Shown piece by piece: positions 43,899 to 50,838 of a stretch of 64,000 bases of DNA. The position numbers and the translations under genes are program-made. The notes beneath the pieces are model-generated. The model worked only from the letters and a program-made list of their open reading frames with translations, was not told the origin of the DNA and did not search any database. Numbering within the stretch: position 1 is the first letter of the stretch; every line of letters starts with the position of its first letter. Origin of the DNA: Pseudomonas sp. LD120 (lineage in GTDB: Bacteria; Pseudomonadota; Gammaproteobacteria; Pseudomonadales; Pseudomonadaceae); the NCBI RefSeq assembly GCF_009861525.1, contig NZ_WVHL01000005.1, forward strand, positions 2,542,001-2,606,000, in the 5' to 3' direction.

Positions 43899-44498
43899 TC
43901 AGCGGCGCTCCAGGCGGCTGATTTCTGCCTGCAACTGCTGCGCCGCCTGGCTCAGGTTTTCACTGTTGGCCAGTTGCTGCTCGCCCTGGGCCACCAGCGC
44001 CTTGAGCCGCGCCAGGTCGCCGCTGGTCTGGGCCTCCTGCAGCGCCACCGCGTACAGCGGGTGCATGTGGGGCTGGCCGGCCTGGACTGCGCGCTCGCCG
44101 GGCGACTGCTCCACCGCTGCCTGGCTCACGGCGGCGTGTTGCACCACATGCCAATGACCCTGGTACTGGTACTTGTAGCTGGCGAAGCCGCTGGCCCAGT
44201 CGAGACCGAGGATGCCCTGCAGATGGAACGTCTCGGCGATCTGGCTGGTGGGACCGCTGGGGTTGCCGGCCAGGCTGAGGATAATGTGGCCCTCGCTGGA
44301 CGGATCAAGCTTGACCTGGGAGTAGTCGCCCCAGACATCGGCGAGGACATTCACCGGTGGCGAGGTGCTCTGGGTCACCCGAGCCACGCCGCTGACTTTT
44401 TTCTGCGGGGTGTTGACCAGCAGGTCGAGGGTCAGCACCGGCGCTCCGATCACAGGGTTGGCGACGATGAGGCGGGTATGGAACAGTCCGATTGTCAT
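43899..44498 (-). CDS. DUF1842-DUF1843-like GDL-motif protein 1 (putative maturase substrate)
   Basis: 199 residues. Residues 1-120 form a beta-rich DUF1842-type domain (LFHTRLIVANPVIGAPVLTL, then DVWGDYSQVKL). A linker leads to a C-terminal DUF1843-type helix pair: PLYAVALQEAQTSGDLARLK (GDL at 160-162), ending EISRLERR. AAGGAG precedes ATG 44498. It is a paralogue of the next upstream gene. Large for a RiPP precursor, so the modified part is probably the C-terminal segment. Function unknown. Confidence 0.78.
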   Translation of the reverse strand: MTIGLFHTRLIVANPVIGAPVLTLDLLVNTPQKKVSGVARVTQSTSPPVNVLADVWGDYSQVKLDPSSEGHIILSLAGNPSGPTSQIAETFHLQGILGLDWASGFASYKYQYQGHWHVVQHAAVSQAAVEQSPGERAVQAGQPHMHPLYAVALQEAQTSGDLARLKALVAQGEQQLANSENLSQAAQQLQAEISRLERR

Positions 44499-44550
44499 GC
44501 TGCAACTCCTTATCTGGATAGAAGGCATCAAGTTCGATGGATGGCCTTGA

Positions 44551-45186
44551 TCAGCGGCGTTCTTGCTTCTCGATCTCGGCCTTGGCGGCGTCCAGCGCGG
44601 TGCGGATCAGCGGCAGCTGTTCCAGTTGCTGGGTGGCCACCCGATGCAGGCTCTTCATCTGTGCCAGATCGCCGCTGGCGATGGCGCCGTGAATCGGCCC
44701 GCCATACAGCGCGGCGTTGGTGCTGTTCACGGCGCTGTACTGGCCCTGGTGCTTGGGAGTCGACAGGGTGCTGGACTGCACCGTCTCCTGCAGATGGGCG
44801 GGCACCTGATTGACCGAAACCCAGTTGTGGCCGTTGAAGTACTGGTAGTTGGCGATGCCTTCCTTCCAGTCGTCACTGACCACCAGGTGCAGCTTGAAGG
44901 TGATGATCGAGTTCGAGCCGGGGCCGCCCTGATTGCCCTGGGCGGTGATGAGGATCTTGCTGGTGCTGGGTGGCATGACCGTAAGGTAGGTGTACTGACC
45001 CCAGACATCGCTGTGCAGGTCCAGGGGCGGGTTGATCGCCTGGGTGATGGTCGAACCGCCGCGCACACTGTGATCGGGGGTATAGACCAGCAGGTTGAGG
45101 ATCAGACTGGGCGCCCCGGACTGAGCGGTACCGATGCGATAGCTCAGGGGGAACAGACCTTCGGCGTGGGAATTGGAACCGGACAT
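44551..45186 (-). CDS. DUF1842-DUF1843-like GDL-motif protein 2 (putative maturase substrate)
   Basis: 211 residues. N-terminal DUF1842-type domain (GAPSLILNLLVYTP, DVWGQYTYLTV, NYQYFNGHNW) parallels protein 1. The C-terminal part has ALYGGPIHGAIASGDLAQMK (GDL at 172-174) and ends EIEKQERR. ATG 45186 has GGAGG 8 bases upstream and is preferred to ATG 45201. It lies 52 bases upstream of protein 1 in the operon. Confidence 0.78.
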   Translation of the reverse strand: MSGSNSHAEGLFPLSYRIGTAQSGAPSLILNLLVYTPDHSVRGGSTITQAINPPLDLHSDVWGQYTYLTVMPPSTSKILITAQGNQGGPGSNSIITFKLHLVVSDDWKEGIANYQYFNGHNWVSVNQVPAHLQETVQSSTLSTPKHQGQYSAVNSTNAALYGGPIHGAIASGDLAQMKSLHRVATQQLEQLPLIRTALDAAKAEIEKQERR

Positions 45187-45222
45187 ATGCTTTGCCTCCA
45201 TTCAATGACGGGGAAACAGCGG

Positions 45223-45411
45223 TCAGTGCTGCTCCAGCCGGGCGACTTCCTTGGCCAGCTGTTCGTAGGCGCTTTTCAGATCCTTGGGTTCGTCGCTCTT
45301 CGGATCGCGCTTGGCCAGCAGGGCTTTCATCTGGGGTAGCTGCCCTTCGGCGATGGCCGACTGGATCGCGACTCCGTAGGGGACAACCGTGTGTTGCGAA
45401 GTGGGGCTCAT
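45223..45411 (-). CDS. Stand-alone DUF1843-like small protein (GQL variant, putative precursor)
   Basis: 62 residues: VPYGVAIQSAIAEGQLPQMK near the N-terminus, where the GDL triplet is GQL (23-25), then a helical tail ending EVARLEQH. It corresponds to the C-terminal domain of the two larger proteins without the DUF1842 part. First gene of the four-gene operon; GGAAGG precedes ATG 45411. The size fits a classic modified-peptide precursor. Confidence 0.78.
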   Translation of the reverse strand: MSPTSQHTVVPYGVAIQSAIAEGQLPQMKALLAKRDPKSDEPKDLKSAYEQLAKEVARLEQH

Positions 45412-45651
45412 GGTGTGTGCCTTCCGTGGGGTTAGGGGGGCTGCGCTACTCGGCAGCCTTTGCAGTTAAGCAGCGCGGATGGAGTTGGCGGGGTAATGGC
45501 ACATTGATTTTGTGGATTTCCGACAGGTGGATTCACAGAGGTAAGGGGTTGATTTTGTGGAAATTCCAAAGGGCGATATGCAAGGGGGAGGTGAGTGCGG
45601 ATGGCGATAGAGGGGGGCTGGTGGTTTCGCTTTTGCAGCGGTGGGTGGGGG

Positions 45652-45895
45652 ACATGTCCGTGCTGCGGTCACGGTGGTTTGGGGGGCCGATCTTGCGGCG
45701 AGTGGGATGGGTTACATGTCCGTTGCTGCGGGTGCGGTTGCTTTGGGGCTCGATCTTGCGGCGAGTGGGATGGGTTACATGTCCGTTGCTGCGGGTGCGG
45801 TTGCTTTGGGGCTCGATCTTGCGGCGAGTGGGATGGGGTACATATCCGTTGCTGCGGTAACGGCTGCTTAGGGTTTCGCCCTTACGGCGAGTCCT
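45652..45895 (+). repeat. 63-bp tandem repeat array
   Basis: About four head-to-tail units starting at 45652, 45714, 45777 and 45840. The second and third units are identical or nearly so; the outer ones diverge. Each begins ACATGTCCGT (ACATATCCGT in the last) and includes GATCTTGCGGCGAGTGGG. Related units lie inverted beyond the IS4 element at 47468-47578. The array is 240 bp upstream of the GDL operon's first gene. The flanks 45412-45651 and 45896-46042 hold no gene. Confidence 0.92.
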
Positions 45896-46042
45896 TTTTT
45901 TCAAACGCCGGAGTGCCGGCCCAGCAAAAAGGAACCAAAAGGGCTTGCCCCTCCATGGGCCCCTCGCTATGCGAGGCCCCGAGTGGAGGGGCAGAAGCGT
46001 TTTGCTCACCTTTTGCGCTCTTCAAAAGTGAGCCGCTGTAAG

Positions 46043-47467
46043 AGCCATCCCTTTCAAGGTCTTGGGTAAAATGCGCTGAAATTCAGTCAGGAAGACCCGA
46101 GCGATGTGGGCCGATGTACTAGCGCGATTCGAGAAAAAAGCACCTGCCAGCGTGATGGCCAAATTGGCCTTGGAGCAAGCCATTGCGCCGGAGTGGGTCG
46201 ATCAGGTTTTCGAAGAGCACCGACAACGGCAGTACTCTCGCGAATTGCTGTTCTCGACCATCGTCAAGCTCATGTCCCTTGTTTCCTTGGGCTTGCGGCC
46301 GTCACTGCACGCTGCAGCCAGGCAGCTTGAAGAGCTTCCGGTCAGCCTCGCGGCTCTTTACGACAATATCAGCCGTACCGAACCTGCGCTGTTGCGAGCG
46401 TTGATCACAGGTTGTGCTCAGCGTCTGGCACCGACGATCAAGGAACTGGGTTGTTCAGCCATGCTTGCCGACTGGCAAGTTCGGGTGGTCGATGGCAGCC
46501 ACCTGGCATCTACTGAAAAGCGCCTTGGCGCGCTGCGCCAAGAACGGGGGGCGGCTCGCCCCGGTTTTTCGGTTGTGGTCTACGACCCCGATCTGGATCA
46601 AGTAATTGACCTCCAACCCTGCGAAGACGCCTATGCGAGTGAGCGTGTCTGCGTCTTGCCGCTACTGGCCGAGGCCAAGGCCAATCAGGTTTGGATCGCT
46701 GATCGGCTCTACTGCACGCTTCCTGTAATGGAGGCTTGTGAGCAGGTAAAAACGTCGTTTGTCATTCGTCAGCAAGCCAAGCACCCACGCCTGATTCAGG
46801 AGGGTGAGTGGCAAGCACCTGCGCCTGTTGCAACAGGTACGGTGCGTGAGCAGACCATCGAAGTGAAAGGCGGTCATTTATGGCGTCGTGTTGAACTGAC
46901 GCTTCATTCGCCAAACGACTCAGGTGATAGCTGTTTGATGTTCTGGAGCAATCTGCCCGAGCACATCAGCGCACAACAGATCGCGGATTTTTATCGTCGT
47001 CGCTGGAGTATTGAAGGGATGTTCCAACGACTGGAAGCGATTCTGGAAAGTGAAATTGAAACCCTCGGCAGTCCGCGGGCAGCCTTGCTTGGCTTCACCA
47101 CTGCCGTGCTGGCGTACAACGTTTTGGCCTTGCTCAAACGCAGTGTCGAACAAGCTCACCGGGATTCTCTGCCCGAGGGTTGGGAGGCTTCGCTCTATCA
47201 TTTGGCGATTCAGGTCAGGGCTGGCTATGAGGGCATGCAGATCGCTTTGCCTAGCGAGTATCTGCCGACTGTTTCAATGGAAGAACTCGCCCAACGCCTG
47301 CTGGGATTGGCCAAGAACATCCAACCCAAGCAAGTCGCCAAAAGCCCACGAGGCCCCAAGGTACCCAAGCCCAAAACATGGGTGCAAGGGACGGCCGTGA
47401 ATGCCCATGTTTCAACCGATCGAGTCATCAAGGCCGCCAAAACGAAAAGACCTTGAAAGGGATGGCT
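46043..47467 (+). mobile_element. Complete IS4-family insertion sequence
   Basis: 1425 bp with perfect 21-bp terminal inverted repeats (46043-46063 and 47447-47467, outer end AGCCATCCCTTTCAAGG). A 5-bp target duplication GTAAG is at 46038-46042 and 47468-47472. Rejoining the flanks restores CCGCTGTAAGAGCGG, a small hairpin of the local repeat family, so the element entered the hairpin loop. One intact transposase gene. Confidence 0.94.
46104..47456 (+). CDS. IS4-family transposase
   Basis: 450 residues with the DDE triad of the IS4 group: Asp in VVDGSHLAS, Asp in VWIADRLYC, and the Y-R-E signature FYRRRWSIEGMFQRLEAI. Full length. The C-terminal about 40 residues are basic (KSPRGPKVPKPKTW). 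The stop lies 11 bases before the outer end of the right inverted repeat. Confidence 0.95.
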   Translation: MWADVLARFEKKAPASVMAKLALEQAIAPEWVDQVFEEHRQRQYSRELLFSTIVKLMSLVSLGLRPSLHAAARQLEELPVSLAALYDNISRTEPALLRALITGCAQRLAPTIKELGCSAMLADWQVRVVDGSHLASTEKRLGALRQERGAARPGFSVVVYDPDLDQVIDLQPCEDAYASERVCVLPLLAEAKANQVWIADRLYCTLPVMEACEQVKTSFVIRQQAKHPRLIQEGEWQAPAPVATGTVREQTIEVKGGHLWRRVELTLHSPNDSGDSCLMFWSNLPEHISAQQIADFYRRRWSIEGMFQRLEAILESEIETLGSPRAALLGFTTAVLAYNVLALLKRSVEQAHRDSLPEGWEASLYHLAIQVRAGYEGMQIALPSEYLPTVSMEELAQRLLGLAKNIQPKQVAKSPRGPKVPKPKTWVQGTAVNAHVSTDRVIKAAKTKRP

Positions 47468-47578
47468 GTAAGAGCGGAACCGCCAGCGGCCGCACCCGCA
47501 AGAACGGATATGTACCCAAACCCGCTGTAAAAGCGGAACCGCCAGTAGCCGCACCCGCAGCACCGGATATGTCCCCCT
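47468..47578 (-). repeat. Two further units of the local repeat family, inverted
   Basis: Units starting CTGTAAGAGCGGAACCGCC (47466) and CTGTAAAAGCGGAACCGCC (47525), period 59, each ending CGGATATGTNCCC. This is the reverse complement of the GGACATATCCG...GGTTCCGC family seen on the other side of the IS4 element. Confidence 0.8.
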
Positions 47579-47599
47579 CCCCAAAAAAAGCCCCAGGAC

Positions 47600-48220
47600 T
47601 CAAACCACCCCCAACTCCCTCAACTGGCGCCGCGTTTCCCCACCGGCCACATGATGAATCGCCCGCCACCCCAACGCCCTGGCCGCGACGATATTTGGCG
47701 CATGGTCGTCAATGAACACCAGCTCCTCCGGCGCCACCCCCGGCAAATGCGCGCGAATCCGCCCCAGGGTCGTGTGATAGATCTCGGCATCCGGCTTGAT
47801 CTGCCGCTCCTGCCCCGACACCACGATGTCGCGGAACTTCTGTAAAAACGGATAGTGCTCCCAGGCATAGGGAAAGGTTTCCTGGGACCAGTTGGTCAAC
47901 CCGAACAGCGGCATCTGCGCTTGGTGCAGGTCCTGAAGCAGGGCCACGCCTTCCTCCAGCGGTCCCTTGAGCATCTCCGGCCAGCGTCCGTAATAGGCCT
48001 CGATCATCGGCGCATGTTCCGGGTGCTCAGCCACCAGGCTGCGGGTCGCTTCGGCCAGGGGCCGCCCGGCGTCCTGCTGGGTGTTCCAGGCCTGGGTGCA
48101 GACGGTGTCGAGGAACCACTGGCGACGCTCGTCGTCGGGGATCAGTTGGCGGTACAGGTGATGCGGGCTCCAGTCGAACAGCACGCCACCAAAATCGAAA
48201 ACCACGGCACGAATCGTCAT
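47600..48220 (-). CDS. HAD-family hydrolase (YihX-like phosphatase)
   Basis: 206 residues. HAD motif I FDFGGVLFDWSP, motif II LTNWSQETF, Lys in QIKPDAEIY and motif IV FIDDHAPNIVAA. This pattern fits YihX/DehII-like HAD-IA phosphatases; in E. coli YihX hydrolyses alpha-glucose-1-phosphate. ATG 48220 (MTIRAVVFDFGG) is preferred over upstream codons. Cytoplasmic; no operon partner. Confidence 0.88.
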   Translation of the reverse strand: MTIRAVVFDFGGVLFDWSPHHLYRQLIPDDERRQWFLDTVCTQAWNTQQDAGRPLAEATRSLVAEHPEHAPMIEAYYGRWPEMLKGPLEEGVALLQDLHQAQMPLFGLTNWSQETFPYAWEHYPFLQKFRDIVVSGQERQIKPDAEIYHTTLGRIRAHLPGVAPEELVFIDDHAPNIVAARALGWRAIHHVAGGETRRQLRELGVV

Positions 48221-48384
48221 CAACACTTCCTTTTCTGCGGTTGTGGGCCAGGGCGTCATCCTGCGACGCTGCGCAGCGCAATGCAATTTACCGGTGGCCA
48301 TGGGGCCGTTTGCCGGCAGCCTTGAAGCGGATCGCGATCCAACGGCTGTACCCGCCCTGTTGCGGGTTAGCACAGGAATTGACC

Positions 48385-48591
48385 ATGGCTGACAAGAACC
48401 CCACGGGACCGCGCTCGTCCGAGTACGCCTCGAATCCCCATGACCCGGGTTTCGGCCCCGACTCGCCGGACCTCGCCGACCCCTAGGTCGATCCGGTGGG
48501 GCCGGCCAGGGCGCCTTTGGATCAGCCCGAACCCGAGCATCAACGCAAGCGCTCGCGAGTCTACGACCCCCTGGTCAATCTGAGGGAATGA
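48385..48591 (+). pseudogene. Small hydrophilic protein gene interrupted by an in-frame stop
   Basis: From ATG 48385 the frame reads MADKNPTGPRSSEYASNPHD, 33 codons in all, to TAG 48484-48486. It then continues in frame for 34 codons (VDPVGPARAPLDQ..., ending SRVYDPLVNLRE) to TGA 48589-48591. Both halves share Pro/Asp/Ser-rich composition and YDPL near the end. This resembles a small Pseudomonas family (DUF6021-like, from memory) that is normally about 70 residues. AGGAATTG precedes the start. Nonsense mutation, or a short 33-residue product. Confidence 0.55.
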
Positions 48592-48686
48592 TCCCGGCGC
48601 GCCGACATGCGGCAGTCGCCGGGTGGTTTTGCGGGTGTAAGGTAAAACGGCCAAACTCCAGGCACGCTGACAAAAAGGAGGTGTCC

Positions 48687-48872
48687 ATGAGTACGCCACT
48701 GTTGAACAAGTTGCAGATCAACGGTTATCAGGTATTGAGCGTCAACTACGGCCCCTGGAAGGTCTGCACAGCGGGTGACCGGCTCGCCACTTTCGGCACC
48801 CGGGAAGAGGCCCTGGCCTTTGCCGCCGCCTTGCCGGTGCGCAGGGAAGCACCGGCCACTAAGCTTCGATAG
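48687..48872 (+). CDS. Conserved-looking small protein, 61 residues
   Basis: Reads MSTPLLNKLQINGYQVLSVN, then YGPWKVCTAGDRLATFGTRE, then EEALAFAAALP. AAGGAG lies 7 bases before ATG and a terminator follows the stop. Compact alpha/beta composition with a single Cys. Likely a Pseudomonas-specific small protein of unknown function. Confidence 0.75.
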   Translation: MSTPLLNKLQINGYQVLSVNYGPWKVCTAGDRLATFGTREEALAFAAALPVRREAPATKLR

Positions 48873-48894
48873 CACAGGACGGGACACCCGGCAG

Positions 48895-48926
48895 AAAAAA
48901 GCCCCGATCGGTTCGGGGCTTTTTTG
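48895..48926. terminator. Rho-independent terminator, possibly bidirectional
   Basis: AAAAAAGCCCCGA...TCGGGGCTTTTTT: a GC stem with A and T runs on either side. It lies 23 bases after the 61-residue gene and just before the stop of the convergent membrane-protein gene, so it can serve both. Confidence 0.92.
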
Positions 48927-48950
48927 TGTCAGGCTGCTGCAAGCGCCGGG

Positions 48951-49565
48951 TCAGTCGACAATCACCGGCTCGTTCGGATCATCGCTCAGGCACACGGTCA
49001 ATTGCTCCCCGGCCTTGTTGAACGCGCAGCGGGGCAGGGTTTGCTGCTTGATGAAGCTCAGCGGCGGCAGGATGAACACCGCCGCCAGCACCAGCGCCCA
49101 CAGGGTCTGCAGAAACAGCACATCGGCGCTGTGGGCGGCGGGCCGTGAGACGAGGCGGCGGCGCCAGTACAGGTACAGGCCGCTGATGAAGAGTACGCCG
49201 ACGACGCCCATCATGTAGTCCAGCTCCCAGGCCTGGGGGCTGAACGCACGGGTGCCATCCTCATCATCCGGGTAGGTGAGCCGCCACCACACCCCCAGCA
49301 GCAATGGCACCAGCCCGGCCATCAGCCAGGCCATACGCGCACCGGGCATCCGGGTCAGCAGGGCCAGGACCAGGCCGATCAGGCACAGCACCCAGGCAAA
49401 GAGGTACAGCTGAAAACCCATGGCGCCGCCGAACAGCGTGCCGCTGACATCCCGCGGTTGCATCATTTGCACATCGCAGATCAGCATCACCGACAGCGGG
49501 ATGGCGACGACGATCCAGCACAGGGGGCGGTACAGCCACAACCACAGGGTAAACAGGTGAGACAT
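48951..49565 (-). CDS. Four-helix membrane protein, tandem paralogue A
   Basis: 204 residues: membrane helices near 10-30, 50-70, 78-95 and 118-140, and another near 160-180. Conserved points with its neighbour are LYRPLCWIVVAIP, DVSGTLFGGAMGF, LTRMPGARMAW, YPDD, and a C-terminal periplasmic-type tail LPRCAFNKAGEQLTVCL with two Cys. Start ATG 49565; ATG 49577 possible. Function unknown. Confidence 0.75.
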   Translation of the reverse strand: MSHLFTLWLWLYRPLCWIVVAIPLSVMLICDVQMMQPRDVSGTLFGGAMGFQLYLFAWVLCLIGLVLALLTRMPGARMAWLMAGLVPLLLGVWWRLTYPDDEDGTRAFSPQAWELDYMMGVVGVLFISGLYLYWRRRLVSRPAAHSADVLFLQTLWALVLAAVFILPPLSFIKQQTLPRCAFNKAGEQLTVCLSDDPNEPVIVD

Positions 49566-49615
49566 GGTCACACTCATCAAGGTAGAGAACAGGTAGAAAG
49601 AAGCCGGGGTGACGC

Positions 49616-50221
49616 TCAGTCGACAATCACTCGGGTGTCCGGACCCAGGCATACGCTCAACTGATTGCCGGCTCGGTCGAAGGCGCAATAGGGCAGGGGT
49701 TTGCGGGTGATGGCCAGCAGCGGTGGGAGCATGAAGGTCGCTGCCAGCACCAGGGCCCACAGGGTGCGCAGCAACAGCAGATTGCCAGTGGCGGGTGGGC
49801 GCGGCTTGAGCCGCTGCTGACGCAACAGGTAGACGCCGCTGTAGACCAGGGCGAAGCCGAAGACCATCACATAGTCCAGCTCCCGGGGTTGGATGCTGAA
49901 GATCAGGTTGCCGTCGAAATCATCCGGGTAGTTGATCCGCCACCACAGGCCCAGCAGCCCTTGCACCAGCCCGGCGACGATCAACGCCAGGCGCGCGCCG
50001 GGTACCCGGGTCAGCAGCGCCAGCACCAGGCCCAGGACGCTGAGGGCCCAGCCGCCCAGGTACATCACAAAGTCCATGGAGCCGCCGAACAGGGTGCCGC
50101 CGACCTCGCGGGGGACGATCAGGTTCAGGTTGCAATGGATCATGCTGGCCGTGGGCGCGGCGACGGCGATCCAGCACAGCGGGTAGTAGAGCCTGGACCA
50201 GAGGGTGTACAGGGGCGACAT
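49616..50221 (-). CDS. Four-helix membrane protein, tandem paralogue B
   Basis: 201 residues, clearly homologous to the next gene (LYYPLCWIAVAAP, EVGGTLFGGSMDF, LTRVPGARLAL, YPDD, LPYCAFDRAGNQLSVCL). A tandem duplication 50 bases apart. The paired C-terminal cysteines (Cys near 178 and 190) are conserved in both and could form a disulfide outside the cytoplasm. Function unknown. Confidence 0.75.
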   Translation of the reverse strand: MSPLYTLWSRLYYPLCWIAVAAPTASMIHCNLNLIVPREVGGTLFGGSMDFVMYLGGWALSVLGLVLALLTRVPGARLALIVAGLVQGLLGLWWRINYPDDFDGNLIFSIQPRELDYVMVFGFALVYSGVYLLRQQRLKPRPPATGNLLLLRTLWALVLAATFMLPPLLAITRKPLPYCAFDRAGNQLSVCLGPDTRVIVD

Positions 50222-50271
50222 GCAGGGACTCGAAAATGACAGGGCCGATGAGGGGGAGTGGCGGGTTGGAT

Positions 50272-50685
50272 TCAGGCGAACAGCAAACCGCAGGCAACCG
50301 CGAACAGCGCCAGGGCGAGGCTGATGCCCACCAGGGGAATGCGGAACCAGTAACGAATCGCCAGCAGCCACAGGCTGGCAAGAAAGCCCAGGCCGATCAG
50401 CAGCAGGCCGCGGGCTTCCAGCAGCAGGGCCGGGTGCAGCCAGGCCAGGTAGCCATAGACCAGGCCGAACAGTATGGCGCCCAGGCTGTGGCTGGCATTG
50501 AAGCCGACCCAGGCCCGCCACAGGCTGGTCTGGCCGGTGATCATCGGCGATACCTGGCGCATGCGTTCGGCCAGGGCCGGATCGCGGGGCTGGAATTTGT
50601 CGGTGGCGAAGGTGTAGATCAGGTGCAGGGTGCCGAGCAGCAGCACGATGGCTGAGCTGGCGACGATCAGGGCGGGGGTCAACAC
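50272..50685 (-). CDS. Small integral membrane protein
   Basis: 137 residues from GTG 50685 with GGAAG before it. Four hydrophobic helices (LIVASSAIVLLLGTLHLIYT; GAILFGLVYGYLAWL; GLLLIGLGFLASLWLL; GISLALALFAVACG). The pattern LGTLHLIYTF...WVGFNASHSLG resembles a LIC_13387-like family of unknown function. The longer frame upstream reads through a GGAGCT repeat and is rejected as coding. Confidence 0.75.
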   Translation of the reverse strand: MLTPALIVASSAIVLLLGTLHLIYTFATDKFQPRDPALAERMRQVSPMITGQTSLWRAWVGFNASHSLGAILFGLVYGYLAWLHPALLLEARGLLLIGLGFLASLWLLAIRYWFRIPLVGISLALALFAVACGLLFA

Positions 50686-50770
50686 GTTTCTTCCTTGGGC
50701 GGTGTCCGGGTGCGAAGTATGCCGGGTCGCTTGAGGTTTTGCATCCGTGGGGAGGCTGTTGCCTGAGCTT

Positions 50771-50810
50771 GGAGCTGGAGCTGGAGCTGGAGCTGGGGCT
50801 GGAGCTGGGG
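50771..50810 (+). repeat. GGAGCT hexanucleotide microsatellite
   Basis: About six copies of GGAGCT (one as GGGGCT) between the small membrane protein gene and the acyl-CoA dehydrogenase gene. Non-coding. Confidence 0.85.
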
Positions 50811-50838
50811 CAGGGCGGCGGGCGCCCTGCCCGGGCAC

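Noticed and set aside
45652-45895. Possible CRISPR array
   Set aside because: Units are contiguous 63-bp tandem repeats without unique spacers, and no cas genes are near.
50686-50838. Extended N-terminus of the small membrane protein through the GGAGCT repeat
   Set aside because: It would begin with Pro/Ala dipeptide repeats from a microsatellite; a GTG with GGAAG at 50685 gives a clean first membrane helix.
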